Shown here: in pieces, positions 22,413 through 34,156 of the stretch | Position numbering within the stretch: position 1 is the first letter of the stretch | How the letters are laid out: each line of letters starts with the position of its first letter | Source of the DNA: Brachynemurus nebulosus | Lineage: Eukaryota; Arthropoda; Insecta; Neuroptera; Myrmeleontidae | Length of the DNA stretch: 64,000 nucleotides | Assembly (NCBI GenBank): GCA_035578155.1 | Contig: JAPWDM010000017.1 | Span: 210,001 to 274,000, forward strand | Reading direction: 5' to 3' | Notes under the pieces: generated by a model | What the model was told of the DNA's origin: nothing | What the model saw: the letters and a program-made list of their open reading frames with translations, nothing else | Databases searched by the model: none | Made by a program: the position numbers and the translations under genes

Positions 22413-24280
22413 CGCCGTGAGCAGCGGGGCCCCATCACGGTAGTCGAATTTCCCCCTTCATCTTCGGTATTGAATGTTTACAAGCGAAATGTGATTGAAA
22501 GTCTACAACCGAATTGTCATTTTGTTGGTTTCAAAACTGGTGATGAGTGTTCGGCTGATCGAGGCTTTAAAAAAAGGTTTTAAGTATTTAAGGGTTGTAT
22601 CTCAGTAAATTTCAATTTTGTGCCGAAAACAGGTAGCAGAAAAAAAACCAACACAATTCGTACGAGGGCATTCCTGCCCATGTTTATCCGCTAAATGCCT
22701 TTATGTTTTAGTTTTAAATATTAAAAAAGGACCTTAAATAGTAAACTGGAAGGCCTTTATAAAGATATTTTTTCATTCAAAAAAAAATAAAAAATAAAAA
22801 ATAAAAAAAAAAAATTATTTCTTCGGTATTGAGTGTCTACAAGCGAAATATAATTGAAACTCCACAAGCGATTTGTAATTTTGGTGGTTTCAAAACTGAT
22901 AATGGTGTCCGGTTGATCGGGGCTTTATAAAAAGATTTTAAGTTTTTAAGGGCTGAATCTCAGTAAATTTCAATTTTGTGCCGATAGAAGTTAACAGGGA
23001 AAAAGCCAAAACAATTCGTACGAGGGCATTTCTATCCATGCTTATCCGCCAATTGCCTTTGTGTTTTACTTTCAAATATTAAAAAAGGAACTTAAATAGT
23101 AAACTGGAAGGCTTTTATGAAGATATTTTTTCTTTCCAAAAAAATCCAAAATTTCTATTTTATAAATAATAAAAATCCAAAATTCCTAAATAATAATTAA
23201 ATAAATAAATAAACAGTGACTTTAATAACATTTGCAAATTACTTAATATGTATGTATTTCATTTGTTAAAAAATTGTATTCACTTTTTTTTAAATTTTTT
23301 AAAATTACTATTCGCCTACTTGTATTTAGAATAAACATAATGCTTTTAAAACACATTTAACAATAGCATTCAATTCCGATGTAAAAATGGGAGAAGTGGG
23401 GGGAAAAGTGATGTGGACTCCCTACAAGGTACTAGCTGGATACTAACTGAATACACGTACAAAATTTCAGCCCTCTAGGTTTCCTTAAGGAGTCTCTAGA
23501 CGTGTTAGAAAACAAGCAAAAAAATTAAGGAAATATTGGCGTAAAAATCGTGGGGGTAAGGGTTAAAAGTTGAAACCTCCAAAAAACAGTGTCTGGCTAT
23601 TAGCTTAACCTGTACACCAAATTTCAGCCCTCTAGGTTTATTTGGGGAGATTTTGACCCGAACGAAACTGTTAAAAAACAAGAAAAATCATGTTCTTTTG
23701 GGTATAAAAATGGTGGGGGTAGGGGTTAAAAGTCGAGACCCCCAAAAGGCACCCCCTTGATACTAACTCAATCCGAATACAAAATTTCAGCCCTCTAGGT
23801 TTATTCGGGTGACCTGTGCGAGTGGTACAAACTTCGAAAACGTCGAAAATGCATGAAATTGTAGCTTAAAAATGAGGGGGGTGGGGGTAAAATATTAAAA
23901 CCTCCAAAAAGCATAACCTAGGTACGAACTTTATCAACACACCAAATTTCAACCCTCTACGTTAATTCTGGGGGGCTGGGGGCCTGTTAGATCCAGCGAA
24001 AATCGTTTTTCCCCCCTCTACTCCCACCATATCATCCTAGGAAGCTGAATTTTGGATATGTTGTAGATAATTGACCGAAACATTATTTAAAACCGATTTG
24101 GAAAAGTTTTATTGCTTTTCCGCCCCCCACCACCCCCTTAAAGGTCGGGTCCGAAAAAAAATTTGTCCAAAATTTGACCCCACTTTGATAGTATTGTTGT
24201 GCATCCGAATAAGCCCCACTTACCAAATTTCATCTCTTAACTTCCATAGGGGAGCCCTACACATATTAAAAGGTTGCGGG

Positions 24281-24363
<83 letters not shown>

Positions 24364-24486
24364 CATCTTTTTTTTTTACATAATCGTGTTCTACGGGTCC
24401 GAAAACGGATAGCGCCCCTGGTCTCGCCTCTCGCAGCTCTTATCGTATAGACTGTATAAGTCTAATTTTTCGGAGAAAATTCGACT
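22413..24486 (-). mobile_element. C-family copy C3, uninterrupted
   Basis: Complete copy in minus orientation: hairpin GCCGTGA...TCACGG from 22414, GGTAGTCGAATTTCCCCC, two 3' modules (22450-22760 and 22820-23120), the degenerate 162-bp units, leader, (TA)n at 24285-24359 and the 5' end AAAATTCGACT at 24486. Very similar to C1 apart from (TA)n length. T-runs lie at the 3' border. Confidence 0.8.
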
Positions 24487-24690
24487 AATTATTTAAAAAG
24501 ATACATCAGAACTTCTTAAAGTGTGACATAGTCCGGACACACCCATGAAATGCACACTTATCGGGACACACGTAGGCGGCTCGCAAAAATCTATATTATA
24601 AAAAATGTCATTTAATTAAAGTCAGTGTTGGCATTACTTTAGTTTAGATACTATTTAGTTAACTTTGTAGTCGATTGATTTACTTGCTAT
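24487..24690. other. Unassigned spacer
   Basis: Between C3 and an old D fragment; nothing recognised. Confidence 0.3.
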
Positions 24691-24850
24691 TGAAACGAAT
24701 GTGTTGTAGAACAGTAAAAAATAAGCAAGACGTATTTTTTATACCTGCAGAAAAACGGTTGAGAACCGTGAAATCGCACTTTGAAATTAGGGTAAAAATT
24801 AAATTTTTTTTATATGTATCTCAAAAACGGTGAGAGATAGATAAAATAAA
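24690..24850 (+). repeat. Diverged D-family fragment D4
   Basis: GTGTTGTAGAACAGTAAAAA, GAAAAACGG and GGTGAGAGATAG follow the same order as the D left arm, with many substitutions. An old partial copy. Confidence 0.55.
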
Positions 24851-25620
24851 GCACAAGTATGCTATGTTGCTTTTTATGTCACCGAAGGATGACATATTAA
24901 TCTCGTTGTGTGATTATAGTGGGGGAAAATAATTATAGAGTTGTACATGCACATATTGAATAAACGCAAGAGGGCTGTAGTCTCACTGTATTATAAAGTT
25001 GTATATGCATATATTGAATAAACGCAAGTATTTAAAAAATGAGCCAAAATATCATAAGTTAACACTTTCACTGAGGTGACATTACTTAGTGCGTGTCAAA
25101 AACACCCACTTGATGAGTTTTTTAAAAAAAGCTATCTACTAATATGTCAGTATATGAATATTATCACAATAAGGCTGACGAGCACCAAATCAGAGAAATT
25201 TACTACTAATAGTACACTTACTAATAGTACCTTAATCATTATTTCAGAAATTACTTTTTTCAGCCATAATACATTTTCCTCAGCAAGCTTTCACATTTCC
25301 GCACTTTTCGTAATATGCGCTTCAAATTAGTCAACTCTTTGTTAATCTCTGTTGTAAATTCCGTACTGGTCAAAAAATTAACTATATATAAGTAATTAAA
25401 CAAATCAAAACCAACAGCGGGGAAATTACAATGATAAGGAACAAAAGTTCAAAAATGACAAGCCCGCAAAAACAAATAATAAGGAGAATCACCACCTAAA
25501 ATTCAAAAACAAATGAAATTAAAAATCTATCGAAATCTGGACTTTAAAGATGTATAACTTTGCATTAATTAACCGCGCTTATGTGAATCCGATGCGATCA
25601 AACATCGATCACCAAAATTG

Positions 25621-25622
<2 letters not shown>
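24851..25622. other. Old repeats including a possible LINE 3' UTR remnant
   Basis: 24934-25030 holds two ~59-bp tandem units (TATTGAATAAACGCAAG). The stretch 25410-25515 (AAAGTTCAAAAATGACAAGC, CCCGCAAAAAC, GAATCACCACCTAA) resembles 33888-33960, which follows a LINE ORF2 tail, so it may be the same LINE's 3' UTR. Confidence 0.4.

Positions 25623-25690
<68 letters not shown>
25623..25690. repeat. (TA)n microsatellite, stand-alone
   Basis: Uninterrupted TA repeat not embedded in an A- or C-family copy that I can recognise. Reading frames through it (IYIYIY) are artefacts. Confidence 0.95.
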
Positions 25691-25692
<2 letters not shown>

Positions 25693-27280
25693 GGCATTCT
25701 TTCTGAACGGAAGACCCCCTGCTGGCCAAAATTTGTGTTGCTTAAAATAAGTGTACAATAGCTCAAATTAAAGATTATGAACTCTACTTTTCAAATATGA
25801 GTGGCATGATTGACCTCACATAATAATGGCTTCAATGTGAAAACTTAAAAACTTATACAGTTTTTGCTTAACGTTTTGAGGACAATTTAAAAATATATAG
25901 AATATATACAGGCTGATCCATTTAACCTGGAATTTTCTATGTCTTGAAAAATAAGCCTGTAGGGAAAATTTGCCTGACCAAAAAAATAGTATTTCTGAAG
26001 AGGACATCTTTCTGTCTTAAAATAAGCCCCCTGCCCCCTGTGAGGGGGAGGGCGGGGGTAATATTGAAATCTAAAATAGAAACCCCCATTTTTATTGCAG
26101 ATTCGGATTCTGCGGGACAAAATACTCAACTTTTATACGAAACTTTTTGTTCTATTCATAACAGATGGCGCTGTAATTGTAAAAATAAGTTTATTTATAT
26201 GCAAGTATGTAAACTCATTTTTACAATTATTTTATTAAGATAATTTCAACACAAATTGGTAACATGATAAATCTTCCTTGTTATTTATGAGAAGCTTAAA
26301 TTTCTAATACCCACATGAAAGTTGTCTAAGTGGAATGTATTAACTACAGCAGTGTTCGAACCATTTAAACGGAACACCAAAAGAAAACAAACCTAAACAA
26401 AACATAAACAAACTAAAACAAAAATAACGGTTAGCAACATTTTGGAGAAAATTTGTTGAAGTTTGATACAAACCACACAAACACACTGTATACTCAAACA
26501 TATTTTCGTATGTTAAGAGAGTGGTTTATAGATATTGTATTAAGTTCTTAGAAATTCCGTCATGCGAAATGTTCCCTAGATAACTTTAATATTCCTTTGA
26601 AAAAGAGGAAAAGAAAGAAAATCACTTACTATAAGAATGGATTGAAATATAAACATTTCATATTGTTACATATGTTTCTGAAAATTATGAATATTATTGT
26701 GACAAAACTGATTTTTCTTTCTGTCGTCGAAAATAGCTTTTTCTGAATAATGAACTTTTAACGTCAACAGATTTACTGTGCATGGTCTACATATAGGGGA
26801 AGATTAAGCTACACTACTCAAAAACAAGGAAATCAAATAAATATTACATAAAAGGGTTCTATAAAAATTAGAAAAAATTAACACTTTAAACAATGGTATT
26901 CAATTTATTTATTTTTTTTTTTTTTGTATAGAAAAACATTTTTTATTACTCATGCGGGAGAAGTACTAACTTCGCGCACACATTTTTGTACGCAAAATAG
27001 CTGTAATAGTAAACTTTCCGCACGCAAATTGACAATAAAACATGCAAAATTTAATCAAAACACGCAAAGCCGCTTCTTGATTTTTCATGTAATAAATATT
27101 TCATAATCATTTCAATAGAAACCACCAACAAAATAATTTAAACAATATTTAATTGAAAAAAAAAGACAAACACTCAAAAATATTATTTTAAAAACATTAA
27201 AAAATAGTTCCTAATAACAGTGGAACAAAAAATGTGAATTTCGTAATAAAAAATAGTATATGCAACTCGTGCAGGATTGT
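25691..27280. other. Unassigned, with a possible decayed MITE end
   Basis: ACAGGCTGATCCATTTAACC at about 25909 resembles the start of common TA-flanked MITEs, and a GC-rich patch with GAGGGGGAGGGCGGGGG follows at 26041. No matching right end was found. 26890-27110 contains repeated ACGCAAA motifs. No gene seen. Confidence 0.3.
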
Positions 27281-27600
27281 CGGTTGCCCACTAGAGTGAA
27301 TGAGCGCACTCACTACGATCGTGGGCTCAACTGCGCTCTCGTGCGCAATCGGCAACTTCCCGCACTTACTGCATAATATACTATTCTGTTGGTAAATTTT
27401 ATAATTTAGGTATCTTTTTAATGTATCAGATTTAAAATTTCTATAACGAAATTGAAATAATAATGGAATTTGGGAAGTTGGGAAGACGATTTTTTCATTA
27501 GATTTGAGCGTTTTATAGTATTTTATAGTATTCCATTTTATGGTATATTATTTTGTAATATTTCATTTTCCTAAATCATACAACAAAATAATATACTTTG
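27281..27600. other. Short GC-richer inverted segment in AT-rich DNA
   Basis: 27295-27345 has GAGCGCACTCAC and GCGCTCTCGTGCGC, loosely palindromic. It may be the core of an old hairpin MITE; boundaries not found. Confidence 0.3.
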
Positions 27601-28304
27601 CAAAATATCAATGTATGTATGTTGTATAATAAATTCACTATGAGCTTCTGCCTGGGGGGAGGGATATGAAATTCGACTGCAACCAAGGGACCATACTAGT
27701 AACCAAATTACACTGTTCCACTTGTCGCTAGTGGGTGACGTAAAATTTCCCCACTCTGTTGGTGTAGATACACACTGTTTGCAGTGGTATTGGTTTAATG
27801 GTTGCGTCTGTGTGCGTACTCACAAACACTACTACAACACACGTATTACCCGAGAGAGAAATGTGTGCTGTTCAACTAACAATGTCTTACAATGTAATAC
27901 AAAGAGCAGGCCTACAAAGAGCTCCAAGCAAGCTACACTTCGTTGATATTAGTTGGCTTCTAGTGTTCTATGACTGCAACTCTCAAGGTGGACAAATATG
28001 TCATATTACCAGAAGCTTGTCTGTACACAATTTTACAATTTTCTTTAAGAAAAAACATTTTTTTTTAAAATACTGTGTTTGATTTTTTTAAAGCGAGCAC
28101 TTATTACAATCTCTGTTTACTAGATTCTACAAAATAATAAAAAAAATTTTATTATTTGTAACTCACTATCAAACGTCACTCTAAATATCATAAAAATTAC
28201 CTATTATACTTTTTTTAGTTAATTATTGAAAACTATCCCATTTTAAGATATTTTTAAGGTAAAACGAAGAGATGTATGGTTTTTATAAAACAAATTTCAG
28301 TTTT
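27600..28304 (+). repeat. M-family repeat, copy 1, interrupted
   Basis: Shared with 52480-52855: ATTCACTATGAGCTTCTGCC at the left, and after a 288-bp insertion TTTCTTTAAGAAAAAACA, AAAGCGAGCAC, TTCTACAAAATAAT and GATGTATGGTTTTT. Non-coding; family unknown. Confidence 0.6.
27684..27971 (+). mobile_element. H-family element, copy 1 (9-bp target repeat)
   Basis: The 9-mer GACTGCAAC is repeated at 27675-27683 and 27972-27980. The ends show imperfect inversion (ACTAGTAACCAA left, CACTAGAAGCCAA on the complement of the right). Contains GTAGATACACACTGTTTGCA and many TCACAAACAC-like motifs. Related copies lie at about 42618-42900 (inverted) and 55340-55485. A 9-bp duplication fits a Mutator-like origin but the TIRs are too weak to claim it. 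Confidence 0.6.
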
Positions 28305-28640
28305 AGCGAATTTTCTAATCGAAAATTCAGCTATTACAGCCACTGCCATGGCGCGATTTGAGCTCGGAACTACGATAGAAATTGTTTTGAGGTCCCTAGA
28401 AACCGAAAATGACATTCACTAAAATTTGATATGTATGTATATATGTGTCCGCACGATAACTCTCGAACAAAATATCCTATTTTTACGCAAGGGTATAGCC
28501 GGGTAAGATAGGAAAAACGGCCGTTGACGCAAAATTGATAGTCTTTATAGGAAATAATACTTCGTAGCCCCAGATACATTTCTGCCAAATTTCAACCTTC
28601 CGAGGCTAATAATTTCGGTATAAACAGAAAGACAAAAATT
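28305..28640 (+). repeat. A-family-like repeat, copy A2 (variant)
   Basis: Head matches other A copies: TAGCGAATTTTC, hairpin, TTTTGAGGTCCCTAGAAACC and GTGTCCGCACGATAACTCTC. The TA tract is reduced to a few mixed TATG repeats and the tail differs from A1, A3 and A6. Either an old copy or a sister family. Confidence 0.6.
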
Positions 28641-28870
28641 TTCGAAAAAAATGTTTTTTGACGAAATTATTGAGCCGATTTATTTAATATATATTGTATA
28701 CAACCTTAGGCAAAGTAATAAAAAAAATTAACATTATATCCCTTTACACGTTAGCGACACCCACTATTTTTTGTTCAATAATATGTCTTTTAGTACTCTA
28801 TAACATACAGTTTTATGAGAAGATTTTAGTTGGTTGAACATATAGTCCAAGCTCCGATAGCACAAAATCA
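28641..28870. other. Unassigned spacer
   Basis: AT-rich sequence between A2 and element I; nothing recognised. Confidence 0.3.
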
Positions 28871-30512
28871 TACTTGATAAAACACCTCAAAATTAAAACA
28901 GCTAAATCGATAATAACTAATGCCGACAATAGGAAATGCTTGCCAGACCTTTAAATTTTTGTTAAATTCTATTTTTTGAAAATTTTTGAAATGGCCGAAA
29001 AAAACATCAAATCTACCTCACATAACACCTCGCTGAAATTTACATACATTATAGCAAATTATATATATTTTACTGAAGAATCGGTCTGTCTGGCATATTT
29101 TGTTAATTAACGCCTTTAGGATTAATGACGAGCTCAGCTCGTCATACTAATTTTTAGAAAAAATTTAACTGACGAATGTATATTGTCTTATGTAGGTAAC
29201 TGAAGGCAGTGCAGTAAAGAGTGATCATATCTAAAATATTGGAATATATGGCGGTACTAAAGGGGTTAATGTCTGACAGACCTATTTTAAGTAGTGAAAA
29301 TTTTAGGCTAATCTACCTCACCTAACACCTCGTTGAATTTCACATATGTTATAGCAGATTATATATATTTTACTAAGGGATCGATCTGTCTGGCATATTT
29401 TGTTAATTAATGTCTGCCAGACTTCTTTTATTTAGTGAAAATCTTAGGCAAACTGACTCTCACATAACACCTTAATATTTTTTTTAAATAAAACTTAGAT
29501 ATTACCTATCTATTGAAATTGATCTGTCTGGAAAATTTTGTTAACTAATGCCTAAAATAAAAATAATACCCGGAATTATTTAATAATACTTTTAACAACA
29601 CAACAACAGTGAAGCCTAACTGGGTTAAACACCTTATTTTTCAAAAAAATTTGCTTCGATGAATAAGGCTGATCTTAGATTTTACCTACATTAAAATTGA
29701 AAAAGTTCCTATCTTTAATTGTTCTGTTGCTTGAGAATAGTTAAAAACGACTTTTTTCATGAAAACTACTGCTTCGTAGCTTTAAAACATTAAGTCTGGC
29801 CTAGTAAAAAACGGTTTTTATGAGACAGACCAATAGACCAGAGGAAATCTTAAATTTCATTTTAAAAAGAGAAAATAGGAGTTGTTTTGTCGCGGCCTCA
29901 AAGGAAGTGTATTTGTTTATAAAAAAAAGTCAACGCTACACTTTAAAATTTAATTTCACAAACTTACATATACCTATTCTTTTAAAGCCGGGTCGATTGT
30001 AATTGATATAAGAGGTCCCAAACTTAATTTTAAGAATAAAAAAAACATACTTTTAAAGATAACATTGCTTCAAACAGCAATCAATTTGATACGTGAATGA
30101 TGAATATTTGAGGTTAAGTCTGGCATGGTTAATAACGTTTTTTATTAGACAGACCAATTTAATACGTAGATAATACCAAAAGCTTTTAACTAAAACAAAA
30201 AAATTGAGGGGGTTATGTGAGGTAGATTTGCCTCAAATTTTTACTAATTAAAATAGGTCTGTCAGACATTAATTAACAAAATATGTCAGACAGACCCATT
30301 CTTCAGTAAAATATATAAGTATAATTTGCTATAACATATTTAAATTTCAGCGAGGTGTTATGTGAGGCAGATTTGACGTTTTTCTCGGCCATTTCAAAAA
30401 TTTTTTAAAAATAGAATTTAACAAAAGCTTAAAGGTCTGGCGGGCATTTCCTGTTGTCGGCATTAGCTACTATCGATTTAGCTTTTTTAATTTGAGGTGT
30501 TACTTGAGGTAT
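28871..30512. mobile_element. Element I: 240-bp inverted arms with internal repeats
   Basis: The left arm (28871-29110) and right arm (30273-30512) are inverted copies sharing AGCTAAATCGATA, GCCGACAA, GGAAATGC, ACATAACACCTCGCTGAAAT and GTCTGGCATATTTTGTTAAT. Two more direct copies of the arm's inner ~100 bp occur at 29312-29410 and 29447-29550. No transposase. A (TA)n tract begins 19 bp beyond the right arm. Looks like a foldback-type or satellite-bearing TIR element; outer ends and target duplication unresolved. Confidence 0.6.
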
Positions 30513-30527
30513 ATTTAGTTTAATTTG

Positions 30528-30530
<3 letters not shown>

Positions 30531-30603
<73 letters not shown>
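30531..30603. repeat. (TA)n microsatellite beside element I
   Basis: Pure TA tract immediately right of element I's right arm. Confidence 0.95.
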
Positions 30604-30604
<1 letters not shown>

Positions 30605-30688
30605 GTATAAAAAGAGTCATAAAGTAAAATATCTGCCTAATTTCTAAAACACAATGGAACTCTAAAAAGTGTAACAAAATGTTCCTTC

Positions 30689-31904
30689 TAGAGATGTGTT
30701 CGTGAGTACATTTTTACTCACGATCACGCACAGTCACGAATTAGCTTTTGTACTCACGCCCGATCACGAACGAGAAAATTTATTTCTTTTCACACTCACG
30801 CCCGATCACGAACAAAAAAATTTTATGCTTTCACACTCACGCACGATCACGAACAAAAAAAATATATGCTTTCACACTCACGCACGATCACGAACAAACA
30901 AATTTTATGCTTTCACACTCACACACGCTTACGAATTAAACATAAAAATCTTTGAAACTAATCGTTGGAATTTTGAATAAAAATCACTATCGCTTTAACA
31001 GTCAGTTAAAATTATGTCCTTGGGATAAAATCAGAATACGGTTAATAGGGCTAACATTATTACTGAGATTAATACTGATGCAAATTATATACTATTTAAT
31101 TTTTTCTGGAAAGTGAGAAAATTTTCAAAATTTTTCATCTAATGATTTATTGTTTAATTTTTGTTCTTATTGTATTTGTATATAAACATGACATTTCGCA
31201 CAACCAAACCAAATATCTAGTTTTTTAACAAAATTGTGACAAAATATTTTTTAGTACCTATAAATACATAGAAAATAATTTTTTTTTTAAAATAATGATA
31301 ATAATAAAACAACTTAAAATATTGAAAAAGATAATATTCCTTTAAGTAACCCCTCTTTATATTATGTCTTCATGACCATATTGTTCAAAACTGACCTTGT
31401 TATTTACAATTATACTCATTGACTGAGACCGCATATCCACACATAGTGAGAGATGCAGGCTAATTTTAAGAATTTCTTAAAAATTTAAGAAATTATTTAA
31501 AAACGGAAGAATCAGAACAACATCATAAACACTGTTGGATATTTCTAATTTGTAAATTATATTGTATAGTATCTCGGTAAAGAACTGGAATTTGTTAGTA
31601 AGGGTTATTGGATTTCTACCTACTTGTGCTTGTAAAAACCAATACATAAAAAAAAAGATTTTTTTGTAGTTAAAATATCAAATTGGTTTAGTTAATATTC
31701 CCTAAAATTGAAAATAATAAATTATTTAAAAATTTTTTATTCATGGTCTTTAACTTTTCGTGACTCACGAATTATTCACGACAAGAAATTAAATGTCACG
31801 ATCACGCCCACTCACGCACGATCGTAGAAAATTATTCACGATCACGATGGGTCACGCGTGACCCGGCGGGTCACGCGTGAATTCACGATTTTGGCACATC
31901 TCTA
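30689..31904. mobile_element. E-family hAT-type element, copy E2
   Basis: 8-bp repeat GTTCCTTC at 30681-30688 and 31905-31912. Ends TAGAGATGTG, perfect on both sides. Five units of about 42 bp with CTCACGCACGATCACGAAC lie near the left end (30752-30935) and a TCACG-rich cluster near the right (31758-31890). It is 1,216 bp against 981 bp in E1, with extra left units and an added AT-rich segment. The open frames through the units are by-products of the repeat. Confidence 0.88.
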
Positions 31905-31955
31905 GTTCCTTCCCTCCTCCTGAGTTGCAGTTCTAGTAGTTCTTGTGACGGTCTA

Positions 31956-33425
31956 ACAAGTAAACGTCCCGAGGCCGGACCTATCGATTTTGATGAAACT
32001 TAGATATGTTGTAGAACACTAAAAAATAAGCGACACGTATTTTTCTTTATCGGCGGAAAAACAGTTTAAAGGGGTGAAATCGCCCTCCAAAAATTGGGGT
32101 AAAAATTTAATTTTTTAAATATCTCCAAAACGGTAAGAGATAGAGTAAAAGTTTAAATTGGCGATATTGCTCTTTTTTAAAGTGCTATCTATTGGTATGC
32201 AATTTGTTCAAATTGTGTCAACAGGGGTGGCTGGGGGTTAAAATTTAGGGGTTAATTTTGCAAAAAGGGGGGTGACAATTAAACAATATAAAAATTTGGT
32301 TTACAGATTTGAAATCTACGTCAAAAAATCTAATTGACCCGTTTTTGCTCAATGTCCTAATATTAGGGGGTGACTATGTCGAATAGTCGTACTACTTGGA
32401 TAGTTTAAGAAGTTTTTCTTCATGGAAAGTAGTTTAAGACATTTAGAATAACGTAGAAATGAAATTTTCGATTTCAAAATTCAGTTTGAGCAACATTGGA
32501 GAGGGGGTGAGTCACCCTCTTAAATTACCTATTAGTTAACATATATTCATTTTTAATATTAACACACTGACAGTGGGTAATCATGTCACAATAAGTGGTT
32601 CTGAAGTTGGACTGTCGTATGTAAGGTTTTCATAAGGTTTGTTTTTTAATGGATGTTATAGTTTTCGTTATCGAAAGTTATCGATACCGAAAATAACGAT
32701 ATTTTGAAAATGAATGGAAACCTAATAAAAACCTTACATACGATAGTCCAACTTCAGAACCACTTATTGTGACATTATTACCCACTGTCAGTGTGTTAAT
32801 ATTAAAAATGAGTGTATGGTTAACTAATATATGTAATTTAAGAGGGTGACTCACCCCCTCTCCAATGTTGCTCAAACTGAATATTGAAATCGAAAATTTC
32901 ATTTCTACGTTATTCTAAATGTCTTAAACCATTTTCCATGAAGAAAAACTTCTTAAACTACCCAAGTAGTACGATTATTCGACACAGTCACCCCCTAGTT
33001 AACTGCCCCTAGACTTAATATTAGGACATTGAGCAAAAACAGGTCAATTAGATTTTTTAACGTAGATTTCAAATCTGTAAACAAAATTTTTATATTGTTT
33101 AATTTTCACCCCCTTTTTGCAAAATTAACCCCTAAATTTTAACCCCCAACCACCCCTGTTGACACAATTTGAACAAATTGCATACAAATAGATAGCTCTT
33201 TAAAAAAGAGCAATATCGCCAATTTAAACTTTTGCCCTATCTCTTACCGTTTTCGAGATATTTAAAAAATTAAAATTTTTACCCCAATTTTTGGAGGGCG
33301 ATTTCACCCCTTTAAACCGTTTTTCCGCCGATAAAGAAAATTACATGTCGCTTATTTTTTAGTGTTCTACAACATATCTAAGTTTCATTAAAATCGATAG
33401 GTCCGGCCTCGGGACGTTTACTTGT
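31956..33425. mobile_element. D-family foldback element, copy D2 (complete)
   Basis: A 1,470-bp near-palindrome. ACAAGTAAACGTCCCGAGG at 31956 is mirrored exactly by the right end at 33425, and both arms (about 650-700 bp) share GGGTGAAATCGCCCTCC, GAGATAGAG, TTGGCGATATTGCTC and GAGGGGGTGAGTCACCC in inverted order. The centre is near 32690 with TTATCGATACCGAAAATAAC. The left arm lacks a short stretch (GTTAACTA region) present in the right. No coding capacity. Foldback-type architecture. Confidence 0.85.
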
Positions 33426-33549
33426 AAGATATATATATTTTGACTTAGAAAAAGTACGTTTTAAATTGTTATAAAAAATAATTTTAAAGGTTAATTTTAC
33501 TATGAATCTAAATATTTGTGTTGTTTTTTGGTTGTTAAAGAACATTACA
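33426..33549. other. Short spacer
   Basis: AT-rich, may be the upstream part of the LINE tail. Confidence 0.3.
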
Positions 33550-33887
33550 ATTTATTTGAAAGCAACATGCAGGAACACAACTAGCACACACGGCACAAAC
33601 ATAATTTGAACCTATCGAACTCCACATTGACGGTTTCCCTAAAAAGTACAGGTAATATTATGATGAAAATATACAATAAAATACCTGACTGCATTAAACG
33701 CGAACCCCGAGTAATTTTTAAAAGGAAAATAAAGGCTCAACTGTTACAGACAAGTTACTACTCTTTAGGAGAATTTTTAAATTCTTACTGTCTGACGCAA
33801 TTCTACACAAATTATTGTCTGACGCAATTCGACACAAATAATTATATTTATATTAATAAAGAAATATTATATATTCAAGCAACATAA
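33550..33887 (+). pseudogene. LINE ORF2 C-terminal tail fragment
   Basis: Reads FESNMQEHN, stop, HTRHKHNLNLSNSTLTVSLK, then MKIYNKIPDCIKREP, a KRKIKAQLL stretch and YYSLGEFLNS, ending at a TAA (33885-33887). The pattern H-T-R-H-K-N-L followed by KIYNKIPD-IK and a YYS-EFL end is the usual C-terminus of many APE-type LINE ORF2 proteins. One stop is present and everything upstream is missing: a typical 5'-truncated insertion. The following ~150 bp is probably its 3' UTR. Confidence 0.7.
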
Positions 33888-34156
33888 AGTTCAAATCAAT
33901 AACGACAGACCCGCAAATTACAAATAACATAAAAATCACCACATAGCTGAATCAAAAGGCAATAAAAGAAAATTCATAAAAAATCAAATTTTACTAGTCT
34001 CAACCGTTGAAACAGTCATCTTCAGAAACAAAAGACCAAAATCGTTAGTCAACATCATAAAAATTATTTTTTGTAGCAATTTAAAAATTGTGAAAAATGT
34101 ATTTATAAAGGGTTTAAAAAAGTAAACTTTTTATATATTATGTTGGTACGAATATA
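33888..34156 (+). other. Probable LINE 3' UTR and spacer
   Basis: Similar to 25410-25515 (CCCGCAAA..ACAAATAA, ATCACCAC). No poly-A tail is clear. Confidence 0.4.

Noticed and set aside
26924..27106. Short plus-strand frame starting MYRKTFFITHAGEV
   Set aside because: No family motif, in AT-rich sequence with repeated ACGCAAA motifs; likely chance.
30696..30980. CRISPR-like regular repeats and overlapping open frames
   Set aside because: The ~42-bp units are subterminal repeats of a hAT-type element with an 8-bp target duplication. They run without true spacers, in an animal genome.
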